NCBI RefSeq assembly: GCF_000150275.1
Contig: NW_002060945.1
Location: 2,255,172-2,319,171, forward strand
Direction: 5' to 3'
Origin: Trichoplax adhaerens
Lineage: Eukaryota > Placozoa > Uniplacotomia > Trichoplacea > Trichoplacidae
Length of the DNA stretch: 64,000 nt
Positions 10,752 through 23,584 of the stretch are shown here, piece by piece. The notes beneath the pieces are model-generated. The model was given only the letters and a program-made list of their open reading frames with translations. It had not been told where the DNA came from and did no database searches. The position numbers and the translations under genes were made by a program. Position 1 is the stretch's first letter, and each line of letters starts with the position of its first letter.

Positions 10752-11236
10752 AAAATTGATCGGATGCCAAAAATAGAGTAATGTGTCAATTTTTCCCCTC
10801 TTTGAGCTAGTGAAGGTCTAATTAAGATAAAGAAATATCATTTCCTTACCGAAATATGACATACCCGTATACAAATGAAATGATAATTCAAGCAGGGATG
10901 AACCGCGATTATTTACTTGCAGGAAGTTAGTAGCCTGTCTAGTTCTTTTGAACGGTTTTGCATATTTCCTCACTTATTTTGTAATGTAAGAAGGACTTCT
11001 CGTATTCTTCAGTTAACTTTCTGACAGGTTGGAGAGAAAAAATTCTCTCCCTATGGAACAGAATTTAATACAACGCTATAATTTGTAATTAAAGCGCTGG
11101 GAATGGATTTCAAGGGTATTTTTGCAAGTCATTCTTGCTACATAAAATATATTGTTCCAGTAATACAGTTCACTTATTTTAAGATAAATTAGCTTTTAAT
11201 AATATTGAAACTGAAAATAGAATTGAATTTGTGTAG

Positions 11237-11590
11237 ATGATTGTTATAAAGATTCCCTCTAATCCAATGAGCTATGAAAAATATTACAAGATGTACTTAA
11301 GACGCAAGAATACAGTATCAGCCCGTTCTAAAATTAAAACTGCCATGCCATTAAGTTATAGTTATTATTACTCGTATGAATCTAGTGCATTACTGTATAA
11401 GCTGTCAAACACAACTTTCCTTCTTGGAAACAACGTTAATAATGCACTTCAATTAATTCGCAGAACTACCCCATTGTTCCTACTGAAGCAAGAATTTGGG
11501 CAGAACAAGCTTTACTTAGGATGGATATACGTCTATATATTTAAACGGGAAAATGCTATTAAATTGATATCGTATTTCCTTATACAGTAA
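11237..11590 (+). pseudogene. 117-codon reading frame, probably a frameshifted relic
   Basis: An ATG-initiated frame of 117 codons includes ALLYKLSNTTFLLGNNVNNA and LQLIRRTTP. Over 11461-11544 a second frame reads QNYPIVPTEARIWAEQALLR and then MDIRLYI, which looks more protein-like than the long frame does there. The simplest view is an old coding region with a frameshift near 11470, helical and possibly repeat-like. No splice context or homolog recognised; a chance frame remains possible. Confidence 0.3.
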
Positions 11591-14500
11591 CTATTTCGAT
11601 CCCATTCAGATAATTTATAAATGCGTTAACAAAGATAGACATAGCATAATTCAATGTCAAAACTAAAAGTACTATTAGGTTTTGATAACCATGTTGATGC
11701 ATTCACGCATCTCAAGCGTGTTACTGTTGTATTATAAGCTACATAATGTAGCATTTCCACCGAAGATTCAAGAAAATTATTAATTGTCAGGCATGGTTAT
11801 ATCGAACGGACTGATATTTTAGGATTTTTAAAAATCAGTCAAATACAATATTGCAACACAGGGTATTAACGCTGCATATGTTCTACTAGATAGGAACTAA
11901 AATTTTTAACAAATTTCGAAAAAATAATAAATGCCCAATTGACAACTTTACTGATATATCACAATGCAGGAGAATTTTGTACTTGTGACCATATTAAAAC
12001 CTGAACGAAATTTAATATTTTAACACATTCTTAGAATAATTTAGCTTGGCAGCGAGATGGATGTCTGTTAGAGGCAAATAAATCTATTACGCGAAATAAG
12101 CAAGTAAAATCTACCTCAAGAGATGCTGTCTGTACGATATGTGAAACTTCTTGAGTAATCAAGGACTTAATCTACGCGTATGGCGATGTTAATAATGTAA
12201 ATGATAGATAGAAGCTGATATTTTACATGCAGAATGATGAATAATGAAATGAAATGTAATTTGATGATTTAAAGTTTGAAATTGAATAGGTTACGTAGTC
12301 AACACTGCTATGTTATTATCGTAATGTCTGCTATAATTGCAAAATTGCAATAATGTTCCAGGTTTCTATGGCGATCAGACAAGCAGGTGAAGAATGAAGA
12401 AAGTCTGAGTCATATTGACTGCCTCCGAAGAAAATCAAGGTTAAGGCAACAAGACAATACAACTTTAGGTTTTAGTTATTATTTAGTTCAATACAACCAT
12501 TCAAAACGGAAATCGAAGTAATACATGATCTGACAATTCGTATGAATTAGCTGTAGCTACCGATTTATACTTATACGTAAACTTTGCATGCTTTACTGCC
12601 ACTAGAAGCCCTGAGACGATAATTATCTTTGGCAATATGAGTTAGAGATGTTTTAAGAATTTTAATAAACATGATTATTTCAATAAAATTATAGTCATAT
12701 GGCCTTGCTAATAAATCGAAGCAGCCTAGTTATAGATTATCGAGTCTATCATCGTTTCCTAAGAGTATCTTTGGCATCAATAATAAATACATGAAGATCC
12801 TACGTTTCAATTTCTATCTTTCTCCAGTTCATTTACTTGAAGATATGCGAATATGCGCGTATAACAAATATCTGAAGTACTAACTAATTTAATACGTAAC
12901 ACAAGGTGATAGCAATAATATTGATTGTTACGGAAAGTTCATTCGAAAATTTGAATGTGATAGCTGTAGGTCAATGTATATCTAAATAGGAAAAGAAAAG
13001 CTCATTTTCTTAGCTATTTCAACTGTGTAATTACTAATGCACGGAAAGACGAAAATAAATAAATTATTTGATAATCAAATGCGCGTAAGATAATTCTAAG
13101 GATTAGTTTATTTGTCTATGAATACTGATATTATGTAGTTTATTATTTATCCTAGGATATTAATCGAATAGGTACTATAAAAGCCGGGCAACGTCGTCGA
13201 TATTTAAAATAAATTCCAAAGAGAAATATGCTGATAAAATGATTGACTATTACAGCAAGATAATGAATTGGTAATTTATGTTGCCCTTTCGTTATGCAAT
13301 CTGTTGATATTAAAGTTACTATTCAAGAATAAGCTTTACCGATTTATATTTCGGATATAAAAAATAGAATACTATTTGGAATCTAAATATTTGATCAAAT
13401 AAACCTTTTAAATGATCGCAAAAAAACGACAAAGGTAACATATAAATCAAGCCAAAGAGAATCGTACGGAAATATGTGTGCTACTGCATATCATATAATA
13501 ATCAATTTTCGAGAAACCATACCAATAAATTAGATCTTACAACTATCTGTTACATCAAATACATGAACAGCGTAAAAAAAGAATTGTTTCTCCAATTTTA
13601 ATTGCAAACGCTATGCATCAGTTACGCTTTAAAGAAATGTTTTAATATGTCGTAGTATATTGTCAGTAAAAGTTCCTATTCATCCTAATAGTAAAATATT
13701 AGTGATGTGCTTTTGTAATATTTCTAAAAAGAAAAGCTATACAGTTTTATGGACTTAAACGCTAATGAACACCGAAATATCTTATGCTTCTTTATCATAT
13801 GAATAAAATCTTTCCCGTTTTTAATACTATTAATAGAGAATAATTTATTCCTATAAAATGTTGAAATTCAGATTCTATTCTACAGAAAGATACGTAATAA
13901 AGCTAATAAAATTTTTATAAATAGCTGTACAAGGTGATAGTTGGTTCTATACTCTTACATACACGGCAGTATACCTAAAGCTCTCTATAATTTTCACATG
14001 AATACGCTACTTTCTCAATATATACGTATATATGAACGTGACCGTATGCGAAGTCGATCATTTTGCAAACTGCCCTAATGGAAATTGTTATACTCGCAGA
14101 AAATGTTGATATTATGGATTAGTACGGTAAATTCTAAGAATAGTGACTGTATTAAAATTGATCATGTTGTGGTAGCAACATTACTGCAATATAGACAAGT
14201 AATTCAGACGCTAAAATATTTGTCTTTTAAATAAATTTAAAGTTGCAATTTTACCACCGAATAGAAAGGTTATCAAAACTTGTGTATTGATAGCTATGGA
14301 TACAGTCAGTAGTTACTAACATATATATATAAACTCAAAGCTACGATTTTTAAATAGAATGTTAATATGAATCTGAAGCATGGTACTATGGGTGTTAAAT
14401 AAAGTCCAATTTGAGGTTTTAGAACGAGAAATTGATGCATTGGCTTGAAAATATTTTTTGTCATAGATAAAAATCTAAGTGAACTCAATAGTTTCATTTC

Positions 14501-17436
14501 AAACTATAGAATTGATTTAAAATTGGACTACAAACGATGGCAAACGTAATCATTATGATCACTCCCAGTAAACCCAAATTGTGATTAATCAAGCCAGTTC
14601 TTCATAGCAGAAGAATTTTACTAAATTTTGAGTTAGAATAGCTTGTTGCGGCAGTACTGAAGAAATTACTACAATCGACTTACATTACTAGCTCATACTA
14701 CCTATGATTAATTTAATTTACTTCAATTTTTCATGAAGCTATAGTATACACATGCAGACAATTTCGTTTAGTACTTACTAAGTGTACTGATTCTACGTAT
14801 TTAATTTAAATCTTTCTTTAATAATGATCTGCTCTTGAAATCTATGTAGATATTATTTAGTTAATTTATGCTACTTGCTAAATCAGTATCAAAATTGAAT
14901 TTGGACATTTAAGGAGATAGATAGTCACTAGCGCAAGAGTAAGATATGAGTTTCTAATTTATCTCAATCTAGAATACTTTAATACAAACAGCTTGTTCTT
15001 ATTATGAGATTATTCTAGCATTAAATTAACCAGAATCTGCCAAATGATTAGAAGAATAAAATGAATCTTTAAAATGTAGTGGAATATCATTTCTAAATTC
15101 CAGCCATGAGTAAAACATGATAAAGTATCCTAAATACCTTATAGCACATTACACTAAACTTTACCTGAAGATATAAAATGATGTCAAAACTATTCCCAAC
15201 TACACTATGTTTATTAAATTGATAAAAATATCCAATTTGTCATTGCTAAATTATTTTGCTGCCAATAGAAGTCTAATAAAATGTCATTTCTAAATTCCAG
15301 CCATGAGTATAATAGGGATGAAGTGTCGGTAAATACTTTACAGTGCAATACACTTGACATGACCCGAAGATATTAAAATGATATCAAAGGTATTCCTATC
15401 TATACTACGGCTATAAAATTGATGGAAATATTTAATGGATCATTGCTGTACTATTTTACTACCGGCACAGAAAAATGGAACAAATTGGTTATTCTCATGA
15501 TTACTATTGATTGTGTGAGATAAGTTAAAGGTACACAGGTAACCTTTAGGGGTATATCTAAACATCTTTTATTTAGGAATGTTAAAACAAAATTGTCTAA
15601 TGATTTCATCAGAGTTAGGTACAAGCATTTGTTTGATTCCAAATTTAGAAATAGTGTTTTTACTTGAACAAATTCTATGGACGAAGGCCTTTAGGCTTTT
15701 TTGCCTTACTAAATTGCGTAATAAAATATTGTTATTAGAAATAAAATAACGGCAATTGGATTAATTTCCATCGAATTGTTCCATCGTCTAGCTACTAATA
15801 ATGAATTTCAAATTCTCTACAGCCGCTATTCATATCTAAAATAAGAACCTCTACCGTAATTATGGCTTGGGGATAGTTTGTCTTAACTCCTTTAAAGCCC
15901 TACATTGGCAATGAGTATTGATATCTGTCTAATCGCATTGGCATCGTTTAAATTGAAGTATATAGTGGGATAGATGATGAAGTGCAAGTAATAAATCTCC
16001 AATAGTAAGAAAAACCAAGCCATGGGGTTATAGTAATAATTTAGTATTGCTTACTTACAAAGATATTGAAAACAACATCGATACTATGTCAAGTAACGCC
16101 TGATAGTAAGCATATTAGAAATAATTTTAATTATTTCGTCTCAGTACTTTCAAAATTTCACGCAGTAACTTAGATTATTCCTACCATATCATGATGACGA
16201 ATATATTGGCCTTACAGCATGCATATTTCTTTGAAAAGAATACGTGACTATTAACGTATAGCTGAGGCAAATTAAATGATTGCTTTGGTTTGAATAGTTT
16301 AGTTTAGCCATTATCGTCTAACAAATTGAATTGAATTGACTTCGAGACAAGAAATAAGGGTTGAATGAAATTTAATTAGGTAACTATATTATCAAATCAA
16401 TATGTTCTTAACAGACAAAATCGTCTACTAATTCAAGAAAAAATCGAATATAATATTTTGCAAGGAAGTAAATAGTCTATTTTTACTTAGTATTATCAAT
16501 CAAGTAAAAACTAAAGCAGTTGGTTAAAGATTGAACTGATGATTACTTAATTATGAATGTTAAACAAAAAAAGTATTAAATATGAAATTAAGAGAAGTTC
16601 TACAATTTTAATAAGGAGTAAGCTGTGTTATTATAAACGCGAAGCATGAGTGAAGATGGTTGCTAATCATGACCAGATACCTACAGTTTTTATAAAACTT
16701 AAACGATTCAATCTTGACTGTTTCAATTCGGTCATAAAGGATTAGCTGAATTAAGCGTAGAAGCTGTTGCTATGGATAAAGTGTCTGGATTAGATAGAAA
16801 CTAGGCGATCAACGTTGTCAAATAGTGTTGAGTTACATCATTTAGTGTAGAAATTCTTTGAATTTAGACTTGTTCATAGTCGAGAAAATCTTTTTGGATA
16901 ATTACAGCTTATCATAATCTGGCATCAATAGCAATCGGGAAAAAATAAATCGATTCAAAAATAATTCTATTCACTGCCCATTAGATTAATTAGTATAAAA
17001 AATAGAAAGATTTCCATTTTATATTCCTTTGAACCCACCCATTAATGAATACTCAAAAATTTAAATGTGATTACGACATAGGAAACTTTTAATTTTGCCA
17101 ACTTGCTTTGCTATCATTTATACAAAAAATTTGATGATTTAGAATAGAGGATTTCAAAAGACTATCTGTATTCAATAAAATTAGGATGTAAAAATCTTGA
17201 TTTTAGCTACATCTGTTGCTAAAATTATTTCATAATAAGAAGCTTTAACCTAGTGGACTTTAAGTGGCCAGCAGTATTTAAATACTGGTAGAAGTTATGG
17301 AAAACTTGATGTTTGCAAGAACCGGATAAAACAAATAGCAGAGTTTTATTTCTGATTTGGCATCTGGCACTGCCGGCACGTACTATATCTTGCTCACGCT
17401 AGACTGTATTTATCTACAGTATAGTATATTTAGAAT

Positions 17437-18290
17437 ATGAGGAAATTAGCCAAATTTGTCACTTTAGTGGCTATAAATGAGGCGATAGTATGATTAGAGG
17501 AATTAATAAATTCGATTTCCGTTGCTAATAGTAATCCAATGGAATTAGAAAAGGAATAATCTTCATTTAGATCATTTATGACGGTTATAAATATAGCAGT
17601 AGTATGATTACTAGAGTTAACAAGTTTACTTTCCGTTGAATAATGGTATCCAGTGTAATTAGAATAAGCAAAAATCTTCATTTGGGTCATTTTTTTAACG
17701 GCTATCAATGAGACCATAGTATGATTACTAGAATTAACTAATTCAATTTCCAATGGATAATAGCAATCCAATGGAATTAGAACAGTAAAATTATTTATAT
17801 TGGCAATTTTGTGGCTATCAATGTAGCGCTAGTATTATTATTAGAGGTAAAAAAATATAGTTGCAAGGATAATAGCAATCAGATAGAATTGGAATAGGAA
17901 AAAATCTTCATTAAAGTAGTTTTTATGGCTTTAATTAAGCCAATAGCAGTCGTATTTACAAGTTAGATTCCTTTAGATAATAGTAATCCAATGGAATTGA
18001 GATGGAAAGCTTTTAATATCGGCAATTTTGGGGCTATGAATGTAGCGATAGTATGATTTAAAGCGAATAATTCCATTTCTAATGGATAATAGGAATCCGA
18101 CGTAATCAGATTTAGAAAAATCTTTATTTAATTAAGAAAATTCGATGTCTGTCATTAAGCCTGTGGGATTATGACTCATTTCTATATTCTGAATTTCGAA
18201 GAGGATTCAAAGTATGGATGATCTCCAAAAAAGAAGTTAGTTATAGCGACTTTTACTGCTATAAAATGATGCGATAGGAGAATTGGTTAA
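17437..18290. repeat. Tandem array, unit about 115 bp, 6-7 copies
   Basis: The anchor GTATGATT (with variants) recurs at 17488, 17602, 17719, 17832, 17952 and 18051, and a seventh degraded copy follows near 18250. Each unit also carries an AATCCAATGGAATT-type word. The first three spacings (114, 117 and 113 bases) are near multiples of three. On the minus strand they leave an open frame (17430-17771) in which NSSNHT recurs every 38-39 residues. Confidence 0.8.
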
Positions 18291-19669
18291 GTCGACAACT
18301 ATGGTGCCTATCCTAATAGTACTTGTAACATTAATAAGGCAGATGAAATTTTCATTATTGCTATTTCTTTTACGAAACCACTCAATATCGATCGAGTAGA
18401 TATCTAATACGATGCAAAAATATCCAAGAAGTAGGGAAATTACAATTCTGGCAACATTGAAAACTATGTAGAAGTGGAAGAGTAACGTAATACCTAGGAT
18501 TCATTTACTGGAATTTCAAGTGAATTAAAATAGAGTCAAAAGGAAGAAAAATTGTTCAGGACGGTAGCAAAAGCGACCATCAACAAGAAACGAAATGATT
18601 TAAATTAGTATTTCAAATTTTTCCGAGAAAAGGAGCGGAGAACATTCCGATCACGTTTTAAAAGAATAATAAAATTTATGCTTGGTCAAAGTCAATGAAA
18701 TGGCAGTTTGATAGACACAGTAAAACATCATAGCTAGGTTAAAAACATAAAAAATCAACCGATACAAAAAAAATTGAACAACTTACCATTCGATTTTAGG
18801 CCTGTTGGAGTGGCAGCATCACTGATAAGTTGATCAACAATCATGGATTTCGATTTTAAACTAGCACCTACAGTGGAAATATTGATTGAGTTATCGATTT
18901 CTTTTTAATTTTATCCGTCTAGATCAATATCATCATCTTCAATGGTGAAAATTATTTTGAATCAATGATGTGTAAAATGGATTTAATGCCTGGTGCGGAT
19001 AGAAAAGATTGATGTTTCAATTTGACTAACCTGGATTAAAATCCATTCATGATCAACCAAGTTGGATGAATCAAGCAGAAAGAAAAGGAGAGCAAGATGA
19101 AGGAGGAGAAGGAGAAGAAAAAAACGAAAAATATTACAGTTTGGTAATTACTAACAACCGTCAAATCATTGACTGTAATACGTATTTTATGTTGTTGAAA
19201 GCTATATATCATCAAAGCAATCCATTTCGATCGTTGCAATTGTTAACATGACAAATACATTATATTGGCCATTATGGCTTAGGTTGGAAAAATTTGTATA
19301 GACATTGATCATCTAGGACAAAAACTTGAATGAATAGCAAATAAAATTATTCAATCAAATGGAAGATGATTACAATAGTATTAAAATCATTTGTTTACCG
19401 AGGTAAAATACCTCTTCAATCTGCTAGATCATGTAAGTGGATCGCTCACTATTAATAGTCATCATTTCTGGTAATCATTTTAACCTAATCTATCATTCAA
19501 TAACTTAATATTATTTCCTTTGACTATTTCCGTTGATGGTCTTGTCTATGGGGGGACATCTTAAACACGATTTTTTCCCCTCTTGTTTTCTTTTCAATAG
19601 GCCGTTACTTATTTGTGTTGGCTGTCTATTCTAGCTGTACTGTAACTAATAAGTCCACTGAAGAATAGG
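18291..19669. other. Spacer between tandem arrays
   Basis: Apart from the candidate exon at 18787-18844, nothing coding is recognised. Short open frames on both strands at 19036-19251 overlap each other and contain low-complexity Lys/Glu-rich or Phe/Ser-rich runs caused by a purine-rich strand; they are probably chance. Confidence 0.45.
18787..18844 (-). CDS. Candidate first coding exon (MIVDQLISDAATPTGLKSN)
   Basis: An ATG at 18844-18842 opens 19 codons ending at a clean GTAAGT donor with one base left over. That phase fits either exon 8965-9054 or exon 5378-5609. An in-frame stop lies upstream of the ATG. If it belongs to the PDE1-like gene, the first intron is about 10 kb and holds tandem repeats and decayed sequence. 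It could instead be chance or part of an unrelated transcript. Confidence 0.3.
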
Positions 19670-20400
19670 CAAGTTATTCATTGCCAATAAATTGTACCAT
19701 TTAAGCTTGAAAAGATACACTAGTACAAAGATCTTTCCAACTCGTTTGAAACCGAACTCTATCCCAACTTAACCGATGCTATAGCTATGAATAGATGGAT
19801 CAAGGCGTAAAATAATTTTATTGAATCAATTACTCATTGCCCCAAAATTGTACAGTTTTGCCTTGACAAGATACACTAGCAAAAAGATCTTTCCAACTTA
19901 TTTGAAATCTGACTATATCCCAACCTAACCAATACTATAGCTATGAATAGATGGACCAGGGGGGCACAATAGTATCATTAAAATAATTATTTATTGCCAA
20001 TTGAAATTGTCCAACTTTGTCTCGAAAGATGCGTCAATAAAAAGATCTTTCTAACTAGTTTGAAATCTAGTTTATTCTAAACAAACCGATGCCATAGCCA
20101 TAGATACCAATAGATGAATCAAAGAACAAAATAATATCATTGAAAAATAGACAAATTAATTATTCATTGCCAATAAATTGTACAATTTAGCCCTAAAAAT
20201 AAGTAGAAAGATCTTAGCGACTAGTTTAAAATCAAGCTGTACTCCAACTCAATCGATACTATAGCTATTAATAGAGGATCAAAAGGCAAAATGACATCAT
20301 TGAAGAATAGGTAAATTAATTATTCACCGCCAATAAATTGTACAATTTTGGCTTGATAAGATGCATCAGTAGAATAATCTTTCTACCTAGTTTGAAATAA
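19670..20400. repeat. Tandem array, unit about 156-176 bp, 5 copies
   Basis: Copies anchored on AAAGATCTTT-like words at 19727, 19883, 20041, 20217 and 20373, each preceded by a TTGCCAATAAATTGTAC-like run and followed by GCTATAGCTATGAATAGATG-like runs. Divergence between copies is moderate. Confidence 0.85.
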
Positions 20401-20639
20401 ATTGCAGTATTCTTCAGAATTTCTTATCGTATCCATCGCTTTTTCAACTTAATTGATTAATTGCTTTGTTTATAGTCAAATGTTTAACAAATTATAACGA
20501 ACAAATAAAATTGACTCTAATTCCTTATTCAAACAATGACCAAATTATTCTCAATCTTAATTCAAGAGTTACCATTAACAAGATTGTATAAATGAATAAC
20601 GAGAAATTTACTAATCATATTCCTAGTATCAATAGGGTA

Positions 20640-21278
20640 TTCTGTGTAGCAAACATCATGCAAAATAGGAAACTAGATTGTCAAAAGTTTTAAATCAGCT
20701 AAAATCCTATTTACTACTCCAGTTTAATTGACTCTTTTCCTAACTTAAGTCTGTCTAGCAAAGATCATGTAAATAGGAAACTCTATTGTCAAAAGTTAAA
20801 ATCCGCTAAAATTCGGCTCACTACTCCAATATTCCGGTTAAATCGATTCTTGACCTTGCTCTTAGCTTCGCCTGCGTACTAAAGATTATGTAAAATAGGA
20901 AACTGGATATCAAAGGTTTTAAATACGCTAAAGGCTGATTCAATACTTCAGTTTAACTAACTTTTGCTTTTAGCTTAGTCTGCATAGTGAATGCCACGTA
21001 AAATAGGAAATTCGATCGTCAAATTTTTTAAATCCGCTAAAATCTTATTCACTATTCCAGTTCAATTGGCTCTTGATCGTATTTCTAGCTTAGTCTGTCC
21101 AATGTCCAATGTTCAATAGAGATGTTGTAAAGTATGAAAATCGATTATCGAAGGTTTGGAATTAGCTAAAATACTACTTACTATTCATGTTTAATTGACT
21201 TTTGATCGTATTTCTAGCTTAGTCAGTCCAACAGAGATTTTGTAAATTAGGAAAATCGATTGTCATTGGTTTTAAATC
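20640..21278. repeat. Tandem array, unit about 108-128 bp, left part
   Basis: Copies anchored on AAATAGGAAA-like words at 20663, 20771, 20893, 21001, 21129 and 21244, each followed by a TTTTAAATCCGCTAAAAT-like run and CAGTTTAATTGACT. The sixth copy is cut in its TTTTAAATCC word by the insertion starting at 21279. Confidence 0.85.
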
Positions 21279-21695
21279 TGTGTAAGACAGTGTAATATTG
21301 TATTTTAAGTTGATGATATATTTAGTAATGTCTCCCATAGGTGTTGTATTCAACCTGTGATAGATATTCTCGTTAGAAGCTTAATTATTAAATATAGCTA
21401 GCTTGGTAATTGTAATCCTTTTGAAGAGGAGCGCTACAGTGCTCACACTAGAGCTTCACATGAAAAGTATAAACTATCCTGTGCTTGAGATGGTAATACT
21501 GAAGTGTGTAGTAAGTAAGGTGCTAAGATTGTAAATGCGGAAAAGTATATAAGCGAGTAGTTTAGTATAGTAAGACAATTCTTTCTCGTTAGAGATCCTT
21601 AGCTAATCGATTACGTTGTATCTTCGTAAACGAGGTTTTGCTGAATAAATCTTAATTTTCTAAAGTTTTGAAGATTCTTAATCTATCAACCTCAC
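21279..21695 (+). mobile_element. Solo-LTR-like insertion, about 417 bp
   Basis: The stretch starts TGTGTAAGAC and ends CAACCTCAC(A), with TGTG/CACA as terminal inverted words. It carries TATATAAG (21546-21553) and AATAAA (21644-21649) in the order expected of an LTR. It splits one unit of the surrounding array. Sister units read TTTTAAATCCG, while here the left flank ends TTTTAAATC and the right flank resumes AATCCG, giving a 4-bp duplication AATC. If the terminal A at 21696 belongs to the element, the duplication is 3 bp. No internal retrotransposon genes are adjacent. Confidence 0.65.
21546..21553 (+). promoter_or_regulatory. TATA-like box inside the LTR-like insertion
   Basis: TATATAAG lies about 100 bases before the AATAAA at 21644-21649, the usual order of U3 promoter and R-region polyadenylation signal in an LTR. 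Whether it is active is unknown. Confidence 0.4.
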
Positions 21696-21835
21696 AATCC
21701 GTTAAATTCATGTTCTTGCTCTAGTTTAATTTACGTAATAAGGTTTCAATAGGATTGGAAAATCGATTGCCAATGGCTATAAATTATTTCAAATCATCCT
21801 TACTCTAGTTTAATTTGTAATACATAGGTATACTG
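21696..21835. repeat. Tandem array, right part after the LTR-like insertion
   Basis: Resumes the interrupted unit (AATCCGTTAAATTCATG) and contains one more copy with GAAAATCGATTGCCAATGG and a CTAGTTTAATTTG run. This shows that the insertion at 21279-21695 is younger than the array. Confidence 0.75.
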
Positions 21836-22699
21836 AGAAAGTGGCCAATCAATCACTTTCTGATTGAATTAATGTTTCAATAGGGAATATTCTGCTATAG
21901 CTTTTCCCATCAGTCTGCTTTGTCACCTACAACTATGCAACTTTGATGCTAATATAGATGAAATTTCGAAAAATAATAAAATAAACAAGCTTTCTCTGCC
22001 ATTTTGATAGTAATTTTCAAAATTTGTATTCCACTGTTATAACATGAGTTGCGATTATAAAGCTGAAGGATTGATTCGTGCCAAAGCAAAATTGTTAGGA
22101 GTAAAAATTGAGTAAATCAGAGAAATGAAATTTGTTAAGGATTATTAAAACAATTCATTTCATGATTCTAAGTCCAGCATATTAGTTGCGACTATTAGGA
22201 ATGAGAAAATGGAAAATAAAAAAAGGATAATTTCACGGTCGAATTCATTCTAGAAAAACTATTGTTCTCCCATATCTTTAATCCTTAGATAAATTCGTTA
22301 ATCTATTATCAATTTTAAAACGAACAAGAAAGGTTTCCAGAGATATTCTTATCGAAATTTGATCGGTTACCATTGTGAAAATGAAGTTATAGATTAATGT
22401 CAAAAATCTCTAGTTAGAATCAGAAGGATTATTCTCTATCTCTTCCAATTAGCTCACTAATACAGAATAGAGTCAAGTAAACTAAGAAACCAAAAATTCT
22501 CAATCAACCGGACTGGTATTGCCGTTTTTAACTTGGCTGGCTACCCTTAGTAACATGAAGTCTATGACAAACAAGAAATAAATAATGTTTCCGTCGAGTA
22601 AGTAGCCATTATTTTATATTCTATTTTTTGGCATTAGACTTTCTCATTGTCAGTTCCGTTAACTAGAACCATTCCTTAATTTGGAGTTTAGAGTTTAGG

Positions 22700-23260
22700 A
22701 ATGAATAGATGATATAAAATTATCCTGCAAATATTTTTAGAAACTTCAACATATCTCAATTGGCTATGAATGGGTAGATAATGAACTAGAATAAAAATTT
22801 TCTGATCTAATCAACACTACAATGATAAATAGTTAACATTATTTTCATTTTCAGTTTAATAGGATAATAGACTGTGAATAAGAACTCGATGGACCATGGA
22901 GAGAAGATACAGCTTTCAGTACATTTTCAAACAATTCAAAAATAATTTCTAAAATAGCAAAGAGTGATAAGGTTGAGTAGATCATCAAGTAAAATAACAT
23001 TTTTTCGATCTAATGAACGCTATAATTGCTAGCATTCTACAAAATCGATTTCAGTTTGATTGTAAGGCGACATCATTTGAGGAACTAGGACTGAAGAAAC
23101 CATTCACCAGAGTAAAGATCTAACTTTAACCTCGTTTAAGCTATTATCATGGACTAGAAGATTAAATGTGCTAATAACTATCTGATGTAATCAAGATTTC
23201 AATAGCTAGCATATCCGAATAGCTTCATAGATCATAAAGAATAGAACGACTTTCTGTCAT
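22700..23260. repeat. Diverged tandem repeat, unit about 175-205 bp, 3 copies
   Basis: Words of the form GATCTAATCAACACTACAAT recur at about 22804, 23007 and 23183, followed by AGCATT/TTTTCAGTTTAAT-like runs. Copies are strongly diverged; no coding capacity is seen. Confidence 0.55.
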
Positions 23261-23584
23261 TTTCAATATCTGGCAATTACCTAATTAAATCCCACAGATT
23301 GGATGAGGGTTAGTTGAAAAATAGTTTTTTAGATCCAGTCTTTGCTTTCGAACAAAAGCATAAACGGATCAAATTTTTAATGCGATATCTAATCATCTAG
23401 ATAGCTATCATAAATCTAATTCTATAGTACTTGTGGCGTCAAGTTACTTCTAAAGCGCAAAGAACTTGATAATCAAGCTTAGTATAGTTAAGAATTCACT
23501 TCTTATATAAAATGATTAAAATCTTAAATAGGATCAAATCATTATACGGCACTAAAGTTGCTATATCAAGCCTTCAAAATTAAA

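Larger units (their letters stand above)
9055..17436. other. Gene-poor AT-rich region with decayed coding fragments
   Basis: No intact gene seen. Fragments that look translated but are interrupted by stops and frameshifts occur at about 10480-10760 and 11237-11600; shorter hints continue to about 12700. The rest is AT-rich sequence without recognisable structure, apart from a perfect 16-bp palindrome (ATATATACGTATATAT, 14018-14033) and two related stretches sharing a run beginning ATTTCTAAATTCCAGCCATG near 15088 and 15283. Confidence 0.5.

Noticed and set aside
14018-14033. Perfect 16-bp palindrome ATATATACGTATATAT
   Set aside because: Alternating A/T palindromes are expected by chance in such AT-rich DNA; no flanking structure supports a function.
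19036-19251. Opposite-strand frames of about 60-67 codons
   Set aside because: Both arise from one purine-rich strand; neither has motifs, splice context or repeat-independent support.
17437-23260. CRISPR-like regular repeats
   Set aside because: Repeat units are long (over 100 bp), diverged throughout with no constant repeat/variable spacer pattern, and the DNA is eukaryotic.
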